Assembly (NCBI GenBank): GCA_900473685.1
Contig: UCNE01000013.1
Location: 1-64,000, forward strand
Direction of reading: 5' to 3'
DNA from: Hyphomicrobiales bacterium
GTDB taxonomy: Bacteria > Pseudomonadota > Alphaproteobacteria > Rhizobiales > Rhizobiaceae
Length of the DNA: 64,000 bases
Shown here: piece after piece, positions 8,748 to 17,260 of the stretch
Position numbering within the stretch: the first letter of the stretch is position 1
How the letters are laid out: the number at the start of each line of letters is the position of its first letter
Made by a program: the position numbers and the translations under genes
The notes under the pieces: generated by a model
The model's database searches: none
What the model was told of the DNA's origin: nothing
The model's input: only the letters and a program-made list of their open reading frames with translations

Positions 8748-10586
8748 ATGCAGCGCAGGCTAGTCACAATTCTGGCGACGGATGCGGTCGGCTATAGCCG
8801 CCTGGTCGCAAGGGATGAAGACGCTGCCCTTGCGCTCTTCAAGGAGCATGCTGCGATCATCGAACAGCTCATCCGGGTGCATGAAGGCCGCGTCTTCGGC
8901 GGCGCCGGCGACAGCCGCATCGCGGAATTTCCAAGCCCGGTTGAAGCGATGCGTTGCGCCGTCGAAATCCAGAACCAGCTGGCCCATCTGGACGAGAAGC
9001 TCGACGAGGATTGGCGCATGCGGTTCCGCGTCGGCCTCAATCTCGGGGATGCCGTTGTCGAGCAGGACAATCTCTATGGCGAGGCCGTCAATGTGGCTGC
9101 CCGCCTGGAAGGACTGTCCGAACCGGGTGGTATCTGCCTGTCCGGAACCCTCTATGAGCAGGTAAAACACCTGCCGAACATCGGATTTCACGATCTGGGT
9201 TCACGCAGGTTGAAGAATATCCCGACCCCGGTGCACGCCTATTCCGTGAAGGGAGCAAGCGCCGTCACTGCCCGCAAACGCTCTAAGCGGTGGTCCTTGG
9301 CCGCTGCGGTAACAGCGCTTCTGGCGATCGTCGCGATCCCTGTCGGCTGGATTTACATGCCGGACATGGCCGCTAGCAAAAAGTCATCATTGCAACTCTT
9401 GCCTCCGACACTGCCATCGATCGCAGTCCTGCCGCTCGACAATCTCAGCGATCCCGCACACGAATATTTTAGCGAAGGCCTGACCAACGATATCACCACC
9501 GATCTGTCCAAATTCTCCGGTCTCTTTGTCATCGCCTACAACTCCGCTTCGACATTCAAAGACAAGCCGACAAAAGTTCAGGACATTGGTACGGCCCTGG
9601 GTGTTCGTTATGTGCTGGAAGGAACGGTACAGAAAACCCCGGAGCGGCTGCGCATCAACGCGCAGCTCATCAATGCCGAAACCGGTTTTCACGTCTGGGC
9701 AGAGCGCTATGACCGGGTCCTGGGCGATACCTTTACCGTGCAGGAAGATATCACCAGGAGCATCGTGACAGCACTTGCCGTCCAGGTGACGGCGGCCGAA
9801 GAGAAGCGATCGGGCCGGAAACTGACAGGAAGCATGGACGCCTATGACTATTACCTGAAGGGCAAGGCAATCTGGTCGGATCCCGACAAGGTGACACCGG
9901 AAGGAAACGAAGAAGCGCGGCAACTGTTCGAGGCCGCAATCAAGCTGGATCCGTTCTATTCGTCCGCCTATGCGGAACTCTCCTATTATCATGTCCGGGC
10001 CTATCAGAACGGATGGAGCCCCGACGGCAAAGCCTCCCTGCGCGAGGCTAAGCAACTTGCCGAGAAGGCCCTGAGCCTTAACGACGATTTCGGTGGCCAT
10101 TGGAATCTCGCCGTCGTCGCCTGGAACCAAGGGGAGTTTGACAAGAGCCTGCACGAGTATGAGACGGCGCGCCACATCAACCCCAACGACCCGGATCTTG
10201 CCGCGGATATGGGCGAAGCGTTGGTCTACGGCGGTGAGCCTGAACGGGCGATCGAGCAGATCAGGGGCGCAATGCTGCGCAATCGCTTTTATCCCTTCTG
10301 GTACACTTGGAATTTCGCGCGCGCATTGTACATGGCCGGCCGCTACCAGGAAGCGGTCGATGCCATCGCAACAATGACTGATCCGCCCAATGATGTCCGG
10401 CTAATCAGCGCAGCGAGCGAGGCTCAACTCGGGCGTATCGACAAAGCACGGGCGATTATGGCGGAGTTCAGCAAGATAGATCCGGATTGGTCGATCGAAC
10501 AGTCGGCCGCCTATTACTATCGCAGGGATAGTGACCGTCAGCATTGGGTCGATGGACTGAGAAAGGCAGGATTGAAAGAAAAGTAG
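8748..10586 (+). CDS. Class III adenylate/guanylate cyclase with TPRs
   Basis: Predicted inner-membrane nucleotide cyclase of 612 residues. Residues about 1-165 are a class III cyclase domain with the first metal aspartate in LATDAVGYSRL, the second in GGAGDSRIAEFPS, and the nucleotide-binding YGEAVNVAARLEGL. One membrane helix follows near 178-205 (LAAAVTALLAIVAIPVGW). Next comes a TolB/FlgO-like periplasmic domain (SIAVLPLDNLSD through FHVWAERYDR, about 220-330), then a TPR-rich C-terminal half. This cytoplasmic-cyclase, membrane, TolB-TPR layout is common in rhizobia, which carry many such cyclases. ATG at 8748 has GGAAGGGG just upstream; a TTG start at 8661 is less likely. The TPR half is duplicated as a separate downstream gene. 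Confidence 0.9.
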   Translation: MQRRLVTILATDAVGYSRLVARDEDAALALFKEHAAIIEQLIRVHEGRVFGGAGDSRIAEFPSPVEAMRCAVEIQNQLAHLDEKLDEDWRMRFRVGLNLGDAVVEQDNLYGEAVNVAARLEGLSEPGGICLSGTLYEQVKHLPNIGFHDLGSRRLKNIPTPVHAYSVKGASAVTARKRSKRWSLAAAVTALLAIVAIPVGWIYMPDMAASKKSSLQLLPPTLPSIAVLPLDNLSDPAHEYFSEGLTNDITTDLSKFSGLFVIAYNSASTFKDKPTKVQDIGTALGVRYVLEGTVQKTPERLRINAQLINAETGFHVWAERYDRVLGDTFTVQEDITRSIVTALAVQVTAAEEKRSGRKLTGSMDAYDYYLKGKAIWSDPDKVTPEGNEEARQLFEAAIKLDPFYSSAYAELSYYHVRAYQNGWSPDGKASLREAKQLAEKALSLNDDFGGHWNLAVVAWNQGEFDKSLHEYETARHINPNDPDLAADMGEALVYGGEPERAIEQIRGAMLRNRFYPFWYTWNFARALYMAGRYQEAVDAIATMTDPPNDVRLISAASEAQLGRIDKARAIMAEFSKIDPDWSIEQSAAYYYRRDSDRQHWVDGLRKAGLKEK

Positions 10587-10946
10587 AACTGGTAAAAATG
10601 GCGTCATTCGCACGAATACAACTATAAATGTATATTACTATACATTTTGGCAGCTTTGGTTACGTTGACAACCATACGTTCAAGCGTAAATTAATTCCAT
10701 TCGGATCAGGAATAACGGTCTAAATTGATTGAGGCCCTTTGCAGAACACGCGACGTTTCACCCCGAGTGGGTCCTTATAGACGTGAAACTCATCAAGCGT
10801 AGACAGGCTGTCAGAGATAATACCTGGCGACAATTCATAACTTCAAACTTGGCATGATTTCAGACTTGTACGCTGTATGAACGTGATACGCGCATACCGC
10901 CGTGAACGGCGGGCGCCGCGATCGCATTGACCAAAAGGGGGATAGC
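10587..10946. other. Intergenic region before TPR paralogue
   Basis: 360 bases without a gene. It holds the perfect palindrome at 10627-10646 and a second, widely spaced inverted repeat GTTTCAC (10755-10761) / GTGAAAC (10783-10789). No terminator with a U-run is visible after the cyclase gene. Confidence 0.4.
10627..10646. promoter_or_regulatory. Perfect AT-rich palindrome (operator-like)
   Basis: AATGTATA-TTAC-TATACATT: two perfect 8-base half-sites with a 4-base spacer. The first ten bases, AATGTATATT, recur upstream of the neighbouring cyclase gene at 8571. The binding protein is not identifiable from the sequence. Confidence 0.55.
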
Positions 10947-11729
10947 ATGATGCAGACCGCCCGAGAATATTGCCACGAAGGAAGACACCAGCCTTTGACC
11001 CCGGAAGGGAATGAGAGGGCCAGGGAATGTTACGCGAAGGCGATCAGGGAAGACGGCAACTACCTGCCCGCCTATGCCGAAGGCTCCTATGTCGAGCTTC
11101 GCGCCTACCAGAATGTATGGACCCGTGATCGGGAAGCCTCCCTTGATGCGGCTGAGCGGCTGGCAGATCAAGCCGTGGCTCTGAGCAATGATGCACACAG
11201 CGGCTGGCTCAATGACTTCAGGGGCCGCTGGTACCGCGCGATGGTGTATTGGAACCGCGGTGATTTCAAGACAAGCTTTCAGGAGTTTGATGCTGCTCGC
11301 GTCCTCATCACAGATCCGAATCGGATCGACAAGGATACGGCCGACCTTGAGGCAGATATGGCAGAGGCGTACATATATTACGGTGATCCAGTACAGGCTC
11401 TCGCCCTGATCGACAGTGCAGCGGCGCGTGATCCCGATCATGCCTACTGGCACGACTGGAACCGCGCCCGTGCCTATTACATGGCAAAACGGTATGACGA
11501 TGCGCTGACGACCATCCGGGGGATGAGCTCTCCGCCCAACGATGTCCGCCTCATTGAAGCTGCAAGCGAAGCGCAACTTGGACATCTCGACGATGCAAGA
11601 CGAATCCTGGGGGAATTCAACAAGATCGAGCCCGGCTGGACGCTTCAGAAGTCGGCTGACTACCGGTACGGCGACGACGCTGCGCGCAACCATTGGCTGG
11701 ACGGGCTGAGCAAGGCGGGGTTACAATAG
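10947..11729 (+). CDS. TPR protein, paralogue of cyclase C-terminal half
   Basis: A 260-residue tetratricopeptide protein with no cyclase, membrane or TolB part and no signal peptide. It aligns along its whole length with the last 250 residues of the preceding cyclase: LTPEGNERARECYAKAI versus VTPEGNEEARQLFEAAI, shared ELRAYQN/HVRAYQN, SPPNDVRLIEAASEAQLG versus DPPNDVRLISAASEAQLG, and HWLDGLSKAGL versus HWVDGLRKAGL at the C-terminus. It therefore arose by partial tandem duplication and has since diverged considerably. ATG at 10947 follows AAGGGGG. It could bind the same partners as the cyclase TPRs, or be a relic; a good ribosome site and an intact frame argue that it is expressed. Confidence 0.8.
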   Translation: MMQTAREYCHEGRHQPLTPEGNERARECYAKAIREDGNYLPAYAEGSYVELRAYQNVWTRDREASLDAAERLADQAVALSNDAHSGWLNDFRGRWYRAMVYWNRGDFKTSFQEFDAARVLITDPNRIDKDTADLEADMAEAYIYYGDPVQALALIDSAAARDPDHAYWHDWNRARAYYMAKRYDDALTTIRGMSSPPNDVRLIEAASEAQLGHLDDARRILGEFNKIEPGWTLQKSADYRYGDDAARNHWLDGLSKAGLQ

Positions 11730-11838
11730 AGTCCGCTCTCCTCATTGGCTAACTCTGTATGCGCGGCACCGAGCAGGACTGCCGCGCGCCCGTTTCAGGT
11801 TTTCCACGTTGCCGGTCCAGGCCATATTTGCCTGAACC

Positions 11839-12240
11839 TCACCCCCAGATTCCTGGCCGCGTATGATCATTGATCTCGATCCAGTACCCGTCCGGATCCT
11901 GCACATAAGCCTGCCGGAATCCGTCGCGGCGGGTGCCGGTCTGGCCGGTATTGCCGGGCCAGTCGTAAAACGTCACGCCCTTGGCGGAGATATCGGCGAC
12001 GAAGGTATCGAGGTCGTCGATGCGCAGCGCGAAATGCGTGTCCTTGGTCAGATGCGTCGCGCCAAAATCACCCTCGATCAGGTGGATCGTGTCTAGGCCG
12101 CCGATGGTCAACCAGGCCACATTGGCGCTGCCGGTGCGCTCGATCGGTGTGAAGCCGAGGATATCGGTGTAGAACGCGACGCTGCGTTCGAGGTTGCTGA
12201 CCAGAAGCGCAAAGTGGTCGAGGCTATAGGTGTGGCGCAT
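11839..12240 (-). CDS. VOC family protein (glyoxalase-like)
   Basis: Small metal-dependent vicinal-oxygen-chelate protein of 133 residues. One glyoxalase/bleomycin-resistance fold is visible: LDHFALLVSNLERSVAFYTD at the N-terminus (metal His), DTHFALRIDDLDTF in the middle, and FRQAYVQDPDGYWIEINDH with the C-terminal metal Glu. The length fits a single-module family member acting as a dimer. The VOC fold covers lyases, dioxygenases and resistance proteins, so the substrate cannot be given. ATG at 12240 follows CAGGAAC. It is separated by about 90 bases from cbpM upstream and may or may not be cotranscribed with it. Confidence 0.85.
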   Translation of the reverse strand: MRHTYSLDHFALLVSNLERSVAFYTDILGFTPIERTGSANVAWLTIGGLDTIHLIEGDFGATHLTKDTHFALRIDDLDTFVADISAKGVTFYDWPGNTGQTGTRRDGFRQAYVQDPDGYWIEINDHTRPGIWG

Positions 12241-12327
12241 CGCAAAATGTTCCTGTCATGTTGATATCATCGCGCGGCCGACCCTTCGGCCGTTGTGTAG
12301 CGCGCCTAACAAGCCAGACCTTGTCCG

Positions 12328-12645
12328 CTACCGAATGCCCTCAAGGCGTTTTACCAGGTGGGCGGCGATCTCGCTGTCCTCTTTGCGGATCGCATCTGTG
12401 AGCGCATGCAGTTTGGCGCGCAGGCCGTGAACCTGATCGACCAGCGCCATGATCACGTCGATCCCGTCCTGGTTGACTCCCATGCTTTCGGAGAGATCAA
12501 TGATCAGCAGCCCACGCGCCAGATCGGCGTCATGAAACGCCTCCTCCGTCTCGGTCAGTTCCGGAATGATCCATTGCCGGTCGATCCATAGTGTCAGTGT
12601 GGAGGAAACGATGCTGAGACGCTCGCAATACTCCAGATGGTCCAT
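12328..12645 (-). CDS. cbpM: Chaperone modulator CbpM
   Basis: A 105-residue protein of the CbpM/MerR-like family that binds and inhibits the J-domain co-chaperone CbpA. The sequence has the short winged-helix-like N-terminus (YCERLSIVSSTLTLWIDRQWIIPE) and a central helix LIIDLSESMGVNQDGIDVIMALVDQVHGLR typical of CbpM. Its ATG begins one base after the stop codon of cbpA, the usual paired arrangement that keeps the inhibitor in step with its target. Confidence 0.88.
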   Translation of the reverse strand: MDHLEYCERLSIVSSTLTLWIDRQWIIPELTETEEAFHDADLARGLLIIDLSESMGVNQDGIDVIMALVDQVHGLRAKLHALTDAIRKEDSEIAAHLVKRLEGIR

Positions 12646-12646
12646 G

Positions 12647-13552
12647 TCAATCTCCCCAGACTTTTCGAGGATTGTGGGCTTGGCCCGCCGCCCAACTGGT
12701 GGCGAAAGCCGTCAGTTCGGGATCGGCAGCCTCCGGCAGCATGATCTTGAGGGTGATGTACTGGTCGCCGTTGCCGCCGCCACGCTTGGCAACGCCTTTG
12801 CCTTTCAGCCGCAGCGTCCTGCCGGTGTTGGAGTGCGGCGGCAAAGTCAGCATGACACTGCCGGAGACGGTCGGAACATTGACCTTGCCGCCTACGATCG
12901 CCTCGCGCAGCGAGATAGGCATTTCGATGCGGATATCATCGCCGTCGCGGGTGAAGACCGGATGCGGCCTGACATGGATTTCGATCAGCGCATCGCCTGC
13001 CGGACCGCCGCCGGACCCGGGATCACCCTTGCCGCGCAGCCGTAACGTCTGGCCGTCCTGGGTGCCGGGCGGCACCTGCAGGTCGAGCACGGTTCCATCC
13101 GGCAGCGTGATCTTCTCCTTCGAACCGTTGACCGCATCGAGGAAATTCACCTCCATGGAGAACTGCAGATCCCTGCCCTTGGCGCGCATCGGCCCCCGCC
13201 TTGAAAAGAAGCTGGAGAAAATATCGTCGGTGTCAGTAAAGTCGGAAAATCCGCTGCTGTTCTGGTAGCGCGCATCGTTGCCCGGAGCGTTGGCATATTC
13301 GCGGTAATAATTTCGCGGCGCCTGCGCGGTTCCCGCACCATCGATCTCGCCCTTGTCGAACCGGGCCCGCTTGTCCTCATCGCCCAGCACCGAATAGGCC
13401 TCGGACACCGTCTTGAAACGATCTTCGGCGCTTTTGTCGCCGGGGTTGAGATCCGGGTGCAGCTTTTTGGCAAGCTTGCGATAGGCGCTCTGGATTTCTT
13501 TCTGCGTCGCGGTTTTCGCTACGCCGAGGGTTTTGTAGGGGTCGTTGGCCAT
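12647..13552 (-). CDS. cbpA: DnaJ-class co-chaperone CbpA
   Basis: Curved-DNA-binding protein/DnaJ homologue of 301 residues that stimulates DnaK. The J-domain is at the N-terminus (DPYKTLGVAKTATQKEIQSA, then the HPD motif in LHPDLNPGD). A G/F-like linker follows, with no zinc-finger CxxCxGxG repeats, and then two DnaJ C-terminal domains (QVPPGTQDGQTLRLRGKG and LPPHSNTGRTLRLKGKG). Absence of the zinc finger and presence of CbpM separate it from DnaJ itself. ATG at 13552 follows GGAG; the frame extends further upstream without a ribosome site. Confidence 0.93.
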   Translation of the reverse strand: MANDPYKTLGVAKTATQKEIQSAYRKLAKKLHPDLNPGDKSAEDRFKTVSEAYSVLGDEDKRARFDKGEIDGAGTAQAPRNYYREYANAPGNDARYQNSSGFSDFTDTDDIFSSFFSRRGPMRAKGRDLQFSMEVNFLDAVNGSKEKITLPDGTVLDLQVPPGTQDGQTLRLRGKGDPGSGGGPAGDALIEIHVRPHPVFTRDGDDIRIEMPISLREAIVGGKVNVPTVSGSVMLTLPPHSNTGRTLRLKGKGVAKRGGGNGDQYITLKIMLPEAADPELTAFATSWAAGQAHNPRKVWGD

Positions 13553-13728
13553 GGGGCTCCCGCCGAAGCGTTGTCGTGACTGTGAAGATAGGCCATCTGC
13601 GTGCGAGGGCAAGCATCCGGAAGGCGCCGAACGCCAGTGAAGAATGGAATAGCATAAAGCAGCGGCGTTGCCCGGGCAAACCGCGTTGAAACCACAGGCG
13701 TCCATCCGCCAATTATGGATCGAAAATG

Positions 13729-14841
13729 CTATCGCCCGTCAAACGGGTCCGCCAGGGCAGCGTCGGGGCGGCTGATCGGGTATTTGGTGCCAGAAATGCT
13801 GGCCGCCAGTTTCTTCGCTCCCTGCGCCTTCAACAGCGCGCGAAAACTCGGATGCATGCCGCCATCGGAATAGGCGCTGAGGGTCGAGCTCGTGGGAATG
13901 GAGCCGGTGATCGCCGTATCGAGCTTGCGCTCCTCCGCCTCGATCCGGGCCATTGCCTGGGGTTCGAGCTGGTTGACGACCGGCGGGCAGGCTGCCAGAG
14001 GATCGGCCGGCTCGCCGCCTTCGAATTCCTTGTTGAAGACATAGCGGCGCTCGCAGACCGAAACCTTTGGCTGCCGGCGCGTCACTTCGAAGGCGTCATA
14101 GCCCTCCTTGATGGTGCGCCAGAACGGCATGTTCGGATCACCGCGATGGCTGGCCATGTTCTGCGCAGTCATGCGGAAGGGATAGGCCTGGACCTGGAAT
14201 TTCTCCTGGCCGCCCGCCAGTGCCTTCTGGACGATCGCATAGATTTCGCCGACGCCCTGGTCGGTCATCGCATAACAGCCCGACGACGAGCAGGCGCCAT
14301 GCACCATCAACGCTTCGCCGGTATAGCCCAGCGCCGATTCCAGCTTGTTGGGATAACCGAGATTGAAGGAAACATAGAATTGTGAATTCGGGTTCAGCAT
14401 GCCCGTCGAGACATGATAAAACCCTTCCGGCGCACGGCGGTCGCCGACTTTCGTCTTCGGACCAAGCTCACCGGACCAGCGGCAGATCGGATAGGTTTTC
14501 AAGAGCGCATAGGCGCCCGTCTTGTTGACCTTCCAGACTTCCAGCTCGCTCTCCTGCTTGAAGATCCGCACCAGAACCGGGCTTTCCGGCTTCATGCCCT
14601 TCTTCGACATTTCCGCAATCATCTTGCCCGACAGTTTCGGCGGTGCTTCCGAGAGATCGTCGAGCGCCATGCAGCCTGACAGCGCCACGCCAAGCGCAAG
14701 CGCCGCCAATGTCCGCGACAGAACCGTGCGGGCAGAGCGGATGCGCATCGAGGCGCTGGAAAGGGCATGCAGAGGGTTCATGGATGCGTCTATCGCTGGA
14801 AATCGTGCCAAAGTTTTGTCGGACGTATCAAATCGAAACAT
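13729..14841 (-). CDS. L,D-transpeptidase family lipoprotein
   Basis: Probable periplasmic peptidoglycan-modifying enzyme of the YkuD/ErfK family, 350-370 residues. A lipobox (LALGVALSGC) predicts lipid anchoring of the mature protein. The catalytic signature HGACSSSGCYAM lies near residue 180-190, with the expected His and nucleophile Cys. The C-terminal region after KEGYDAFEV is an extension with PPVVNQLEPQAM that I do not recognise. The start is unsure: ATG at 14841, 14781 (residue 21) or 14748 (residue 32) all lack a clear ribosome site; the shorter versions fit a normal lipoprotein signal better. A second, unrelated-length L,D-transpeptidase gene lies just upstream on the same strand. 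Confidence 0.85.
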   Translation of the reverse strand: MFRFDTSDKTLARFPAIDASMNPLHALSSASMRIRSARTVLSRTLAALALGVALSGCMALDDLSEAPPKLSGKMIAEMSKKGMKPESPVLVRIFKQESELEVWKVNKTGAYALLKTYPICRWSGELGPKTKVGDRRAPEGFYHVSTGMLNPNSQFYVSFNLGYPNKLESALGYTGEALMVHGACSSSGCYAMTDQGVGEIYAIVQKALAGGQEKFQVQAYPFRMTAQNMASHRGDPNMPFWRTIKEGYDAFEVTRRQPKVSVCERRYVFNKEFEGGEPADPLAACPPVVNQLEPQAMARIEAEERKLDTAITGSIPTSSTLSAYSDGGMHPSFRALLKAQGAKKLAASISGTKYPISRPDAALADPFDGR

Positions 14842-14910
14842 CTATCCGCCCAACCATCGAAGAATCGGACATCGAGGTTAGCGCCGGGTTAATATTCGCC
14901 CCGCAGCTTG

Positions 14911-14940
14911 CGGGAGGCAGGCGCGGTTGCGCCCGCCTCT
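14911..14940 (-). terminator. Hairpin after second L,D-transpeptidase gene
   Basis: GAGGC-a-GGCGC (14914-14924) pairs with GCGCC-c-GCCTC (14929-14939) around a 4-base loop, directly behind the stop at 14947. There is no U-run, so it may be a transcript-stabilising hairpin rather than a terminator. Confidence 0.35.
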
Positions 14941-14946
14941 CAAATC

Positions 14947-15654
14947 TTACTGCCAGACGACGATCTTCGCCTTGGCAGGGACGCGTTTGTAAAGGTCAAT
15001 GACGTCCTGGTTCATCAGCCGCACGCAGCCGGACGAAACGGCCTTGCCGATCGACTTCCATTCCGGATTGCCGTGCAGACGGTAAAGCGTGTCCTCGCCA
15101 TTCTGGAAGATGTAGAGCGCCCGGGCGCCGAGCGGGTTTTTCAGGCCTGGCTCCATGCCGCCATTGGCGATCGAGTACTTGGCGAGGCTCGGCGTGCGCG
15201 CCACCATCTCGTTCGGCGGCTTCCAGCGCGGCCAGGGCTGGCGCCAGTGGATGACGCCGTCACCCTGCCAGGCAAACCCTTCACGGCCGATGCCGACGCC
15301 GTAGCGCATTGCAGTGCCGCCCGGCTCGATGACGTAGAGCAGCCGCGACGGCGTATCGACGACGACGGTGCCCGGCGCCTCGCCGGTGCGGTCGGCAACC
15401 CGCTGGCGATAGAATTGCGGGTCGATCTGCTGATAGGGAATAGCCGGGATCAGATAGCCACCGTCCTCGACGGCCCCGTACATCACCTGCAGTTCGGCGT
15501 CCGATGGCGGACCGATCGGCCGGGTCATTCGCGCCGGGGTCGGCGCAGAACGGCCGCCCGGCATCGAGGTGGTACAGCCCGCAAGCGTGCCGGCCGCGAG
15601 AACGCCGAGAAAACCGCGGCGGGAAAAACTGTGATCGGTCGTCATGTGCCCCAT
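14947..15654 (-). CDS. L,D-transpeptidase, Tat/lipoprotein-type signal
   Basis: Cell-envelope L,D-transpeptidase of about 235 residues expected to form 3-3 cross-links or attach proteins to peptidoglycan. The N-terminus combines a twin-Arg-like stretch (SFSRRGFLGVLAAGT) with a lipobox (TLAGC), so export as a Tat-dependent lipoprotein is possible. The YkuD domain runs from TVVVDTPSRLLYVIEPGG to the catalytic HGNPEWKSIGKAVSSGCVRL near the C-terminus (His and Cys both present). This is the compact rhizobial ErfK/YbiS/YcfS type. The start may be ATG 15654 or ATG 15645; neither has ideal spacing to the nearby GGGG. It stands in the same direction as the other L,D-transpeptidase, 105 bases away. 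Confidence 0.9.
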   Translation of the reverse strand: MGHMTTDHSFSRRGFLGVLAAGTLAGCTTSMPGGRSAPTPARMTRPIGPPSDAELQVMYGAVEDGGYLIPAIPYQQIDPQFYRQRVADRTGEAPGTVVVDTPSRLLYVIEPGGTAMRYGVGIGREGFAWQGDGVIHWRQPWPRWKPPNEMVARTPSLAKYSIANGGMEPGLKNPLGARALYIFQNGEDTLYRLHGNPEWKSIGKAVSSGCVRLMNQDVIDLYKRVPAKAKIVVWQ

Positions 15655-15947
15655 CAATTTGGCTATTCAGCAATGGTATCCGGGCCGTCTGGACGAGATG
15701 GACGGCATGCTCGCCAATCAAGCATCGCGCCACGCCGCTTCATCGCAAAGGAATCGGATCCAGTCCTTATGCCGTCAATCGCAGCCCTTTCCAACGGTGT
15801 CCTGCGGTTGCGGCATCAAGTTTCCCGTCTGGTCACCACATCGTGATGGGCCGTTACGTGAAAGACCCAGCCTCCAGCAGGCGTTGCAATGGATATCGCA
15901 TCGAAATTCGCGGGCTGCCGTTGAGCGGTAACGGATCCAGCAATGGC

Positions 15948-16364
15948 TTACGCGTCGAGCAGCCCGACCGTATCGGCAATCATCAGCGTATCGACGAACT
16001 GGGTCATGTCGATGATCTTGCCATCTTTAAAGGTGAGGCGATCGACAAACTCGGTTTCGACCACCTTGCCATTCGGCGTGTAGCGGATCAGTCCAGCCCG
16101 ATGCGCGAAAACCGTATCGCCGTCAATGTAAAGGCGGGTGGTCCTGACCTTGGACATATCCCAGTGCGCGACCAGCGTCTGCACTGCCGCATCGACGGAT
16201 GCCGGTTCGCTGACCTGCTGGGTCATCGAAGCCAGTCTCCCGCTGCCGACAATCCGAAAGCTGAAACCTGGGCCGGCGAGCGCCATCATTGCGCCGACAT
16301 CGTTGATCGCGCGTGCCGCATAGAGTGTGTTGACAATGCCTTCCAGTGTTTCCCTGTCCGTCAT
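15948..16364 (-). CDS. NTF2/SnoaL-like small protein
   Basis: A 138-residue protein with the cone-shaped NTF2-like fold signature: an N-terminal helix ETLEGIVNTLYAARAINDVGAMMALAGPGFSFRI, then LVAHWDMSKVRTTRLYIDGDTVFAHRAGLIRY and EFVDRLTFKDGKIIDMTQFVDT. The family includes ketosteroid-isomerase-like enzymes, polyketide cyclases and non-catalytic proteins, so no reaction is assigned. ATG at 16364 is preceded by GGGGGAGAAGG, a very strong ribosome site; the frame extends 23 codons further without one. Confidence 0.82.
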   Translation of the reverse strand: MTDRETLEGIVNTLYAARAINDVGAMMALAGPGFSFRIVGSGRLASMTQQVSEPASVDAAVQTLVAHWDMSKVRTTRLYIDGDTVFAHRAGLIRYTPNGKVVETEFVDRLTFKDGKIIDMTQFVDTLMIADTVGLLDA

Positions 16365-16615
16365 GCGCCTTCTCCCCCTGGTTGCGGGAAGTGTGTCTGT
16401 ATTTAAGAATGTGCGCAAGTAAGGAAATTGCAAGACCGGTGGTCACACCGTTGGATTGTTCTCCTATGAAACCTTTATCTCTCAGCCATTGTCCCGGAAT
16501 GGATTTCAAATGCGCCGCGGTCCTAGCATCCGGACATTCGAAACAGGTGCCCGCCGTAATGCCCATGCTCCACGTCCACCCGTCGCCTTTTTCCGCAGCG
16601 AAGATCACCCCGCGT

Positions 16616-16744
16616 ATGCGCTCCCAAGCGGACAGACCGATGCGCTCCCGCAGGCAGCGCCGCGCCCGCGTCACCGCGGGATTGAATGCTGCGGCGATCG
16701 TCCTGGCGCTGGCCACCATCGGCCTTATCTGCGTCTTCGCCTGA
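16616..16744 (+). CDS. Possible small membrane protein (42 aa)
   Basis: A short frame with an Arg-rich N-terminus (SRRQRRARVTAG) followed by one hydrophobic helix (NAAAIVLALATIGLICVFA) up to the stop, a layout seen in single-span small proteins. The ribosome site is weak and the frame remains open further upstream. It lies between an oppositely oriented NTF2-like gene and a small gene coupled to the DapA homologue. Hypothetical. Confidence 0.3.
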   Translation: MRSQADRPMRSRRQRRARVTAGLNAAAIVLALATIGLICVFA

Positions 16745-16753
16745 GATCGTGCG

Positions 16754-17260
16754 ATGCGGACGATACCTTCAATGCACCCGCCACGGCCAGCAATCATCGC
16801 CGTGCGCTCTTCGGAGCCTGCTGCAACTGCGCCAGCACTCTCCAGCCTGATTGCCCGGGTCTGCGCGGCGCGGGTCCTGCGCGAGCACCATATCTGGGAA
16901 GCCGTGCGCATTCTGCCGGAGATCGCCGGCCTGCCTGATGACATCAAACAATTGCCGGAGTTTCGCCGGCTGATGGAAAAGGAAGCGTTTACCGCTGCTC
17001 TCCGGCTGCTGGCGCAATCCTGCCAGCCGGCCCGCGATATCCGCGATCTCGACCCGCATGGTGATCACTGGGCCGCAACCCTGTCCGTCCGCAGCGTCCT
17101 TTCTCAGCCGCGGCGGCGCAAGCTGATACGTGGCGAGCATCGCGATCCACCGGCCGCCGTTTTGATCGCTCTTCTAAGCAGCGCCATCCGCAAGGCCCGG
17201 CCGCCAGTGCGCCGGAAGCGGACGAATGCAGCCGTGCAAAAGGAATTTAAAAATGAGTGA
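16754..17260 (+). CDS. Hypothetical protein overlapping DapA-like gene
   Basis: A 168-residue frame that I do not recognise. Its stop overlaps the start of the DapA homologue by 8 bases (ATGAGTGA), which suggests translational coupling. The central part looks helical (HIWEAVRILPEIAGLPDDIK, FRRLMEKEAFTAALRLLAQS), and the C-terminal 45 residues are rich in Arg and Lys. No signal peptide or membrane helix. The ribosome site at the first ATG is weak and a later start (16775) is possible. Reality is supported by the overlap and an unbroken frame, not by homology. Confidence 0.45.
   Translation: MRTIPSMHPPRPAIIAVRSSEPAATAPALSSLIARVCAARVLREHHIWEAVRILPEIAGLPDDIKQLPEFRRLMEKEAFTAALRLLAQSCQPARDIRDLDPHGDHWAATLSVRSVLSQPRRRKLIRGEHRDPPAAVLIALLSSAIRKARPPVRRKRTNAAVQKEFKNE

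Noticed and set aside
10755..10789. GTTTCAC/GTGAAAC inverted repeat as operator or terminator
   Set aside because: Only seven bases per arm with a 21-base spacer, no U-run and no second copy; chance is likely.
16123..16947. Minus-strand frame of 274 codons overlapping the NTF2-like gene
   Set aside because: It runs in another frame through the end of a well-supported gene with a strong ribosome site, and contains no family motif.
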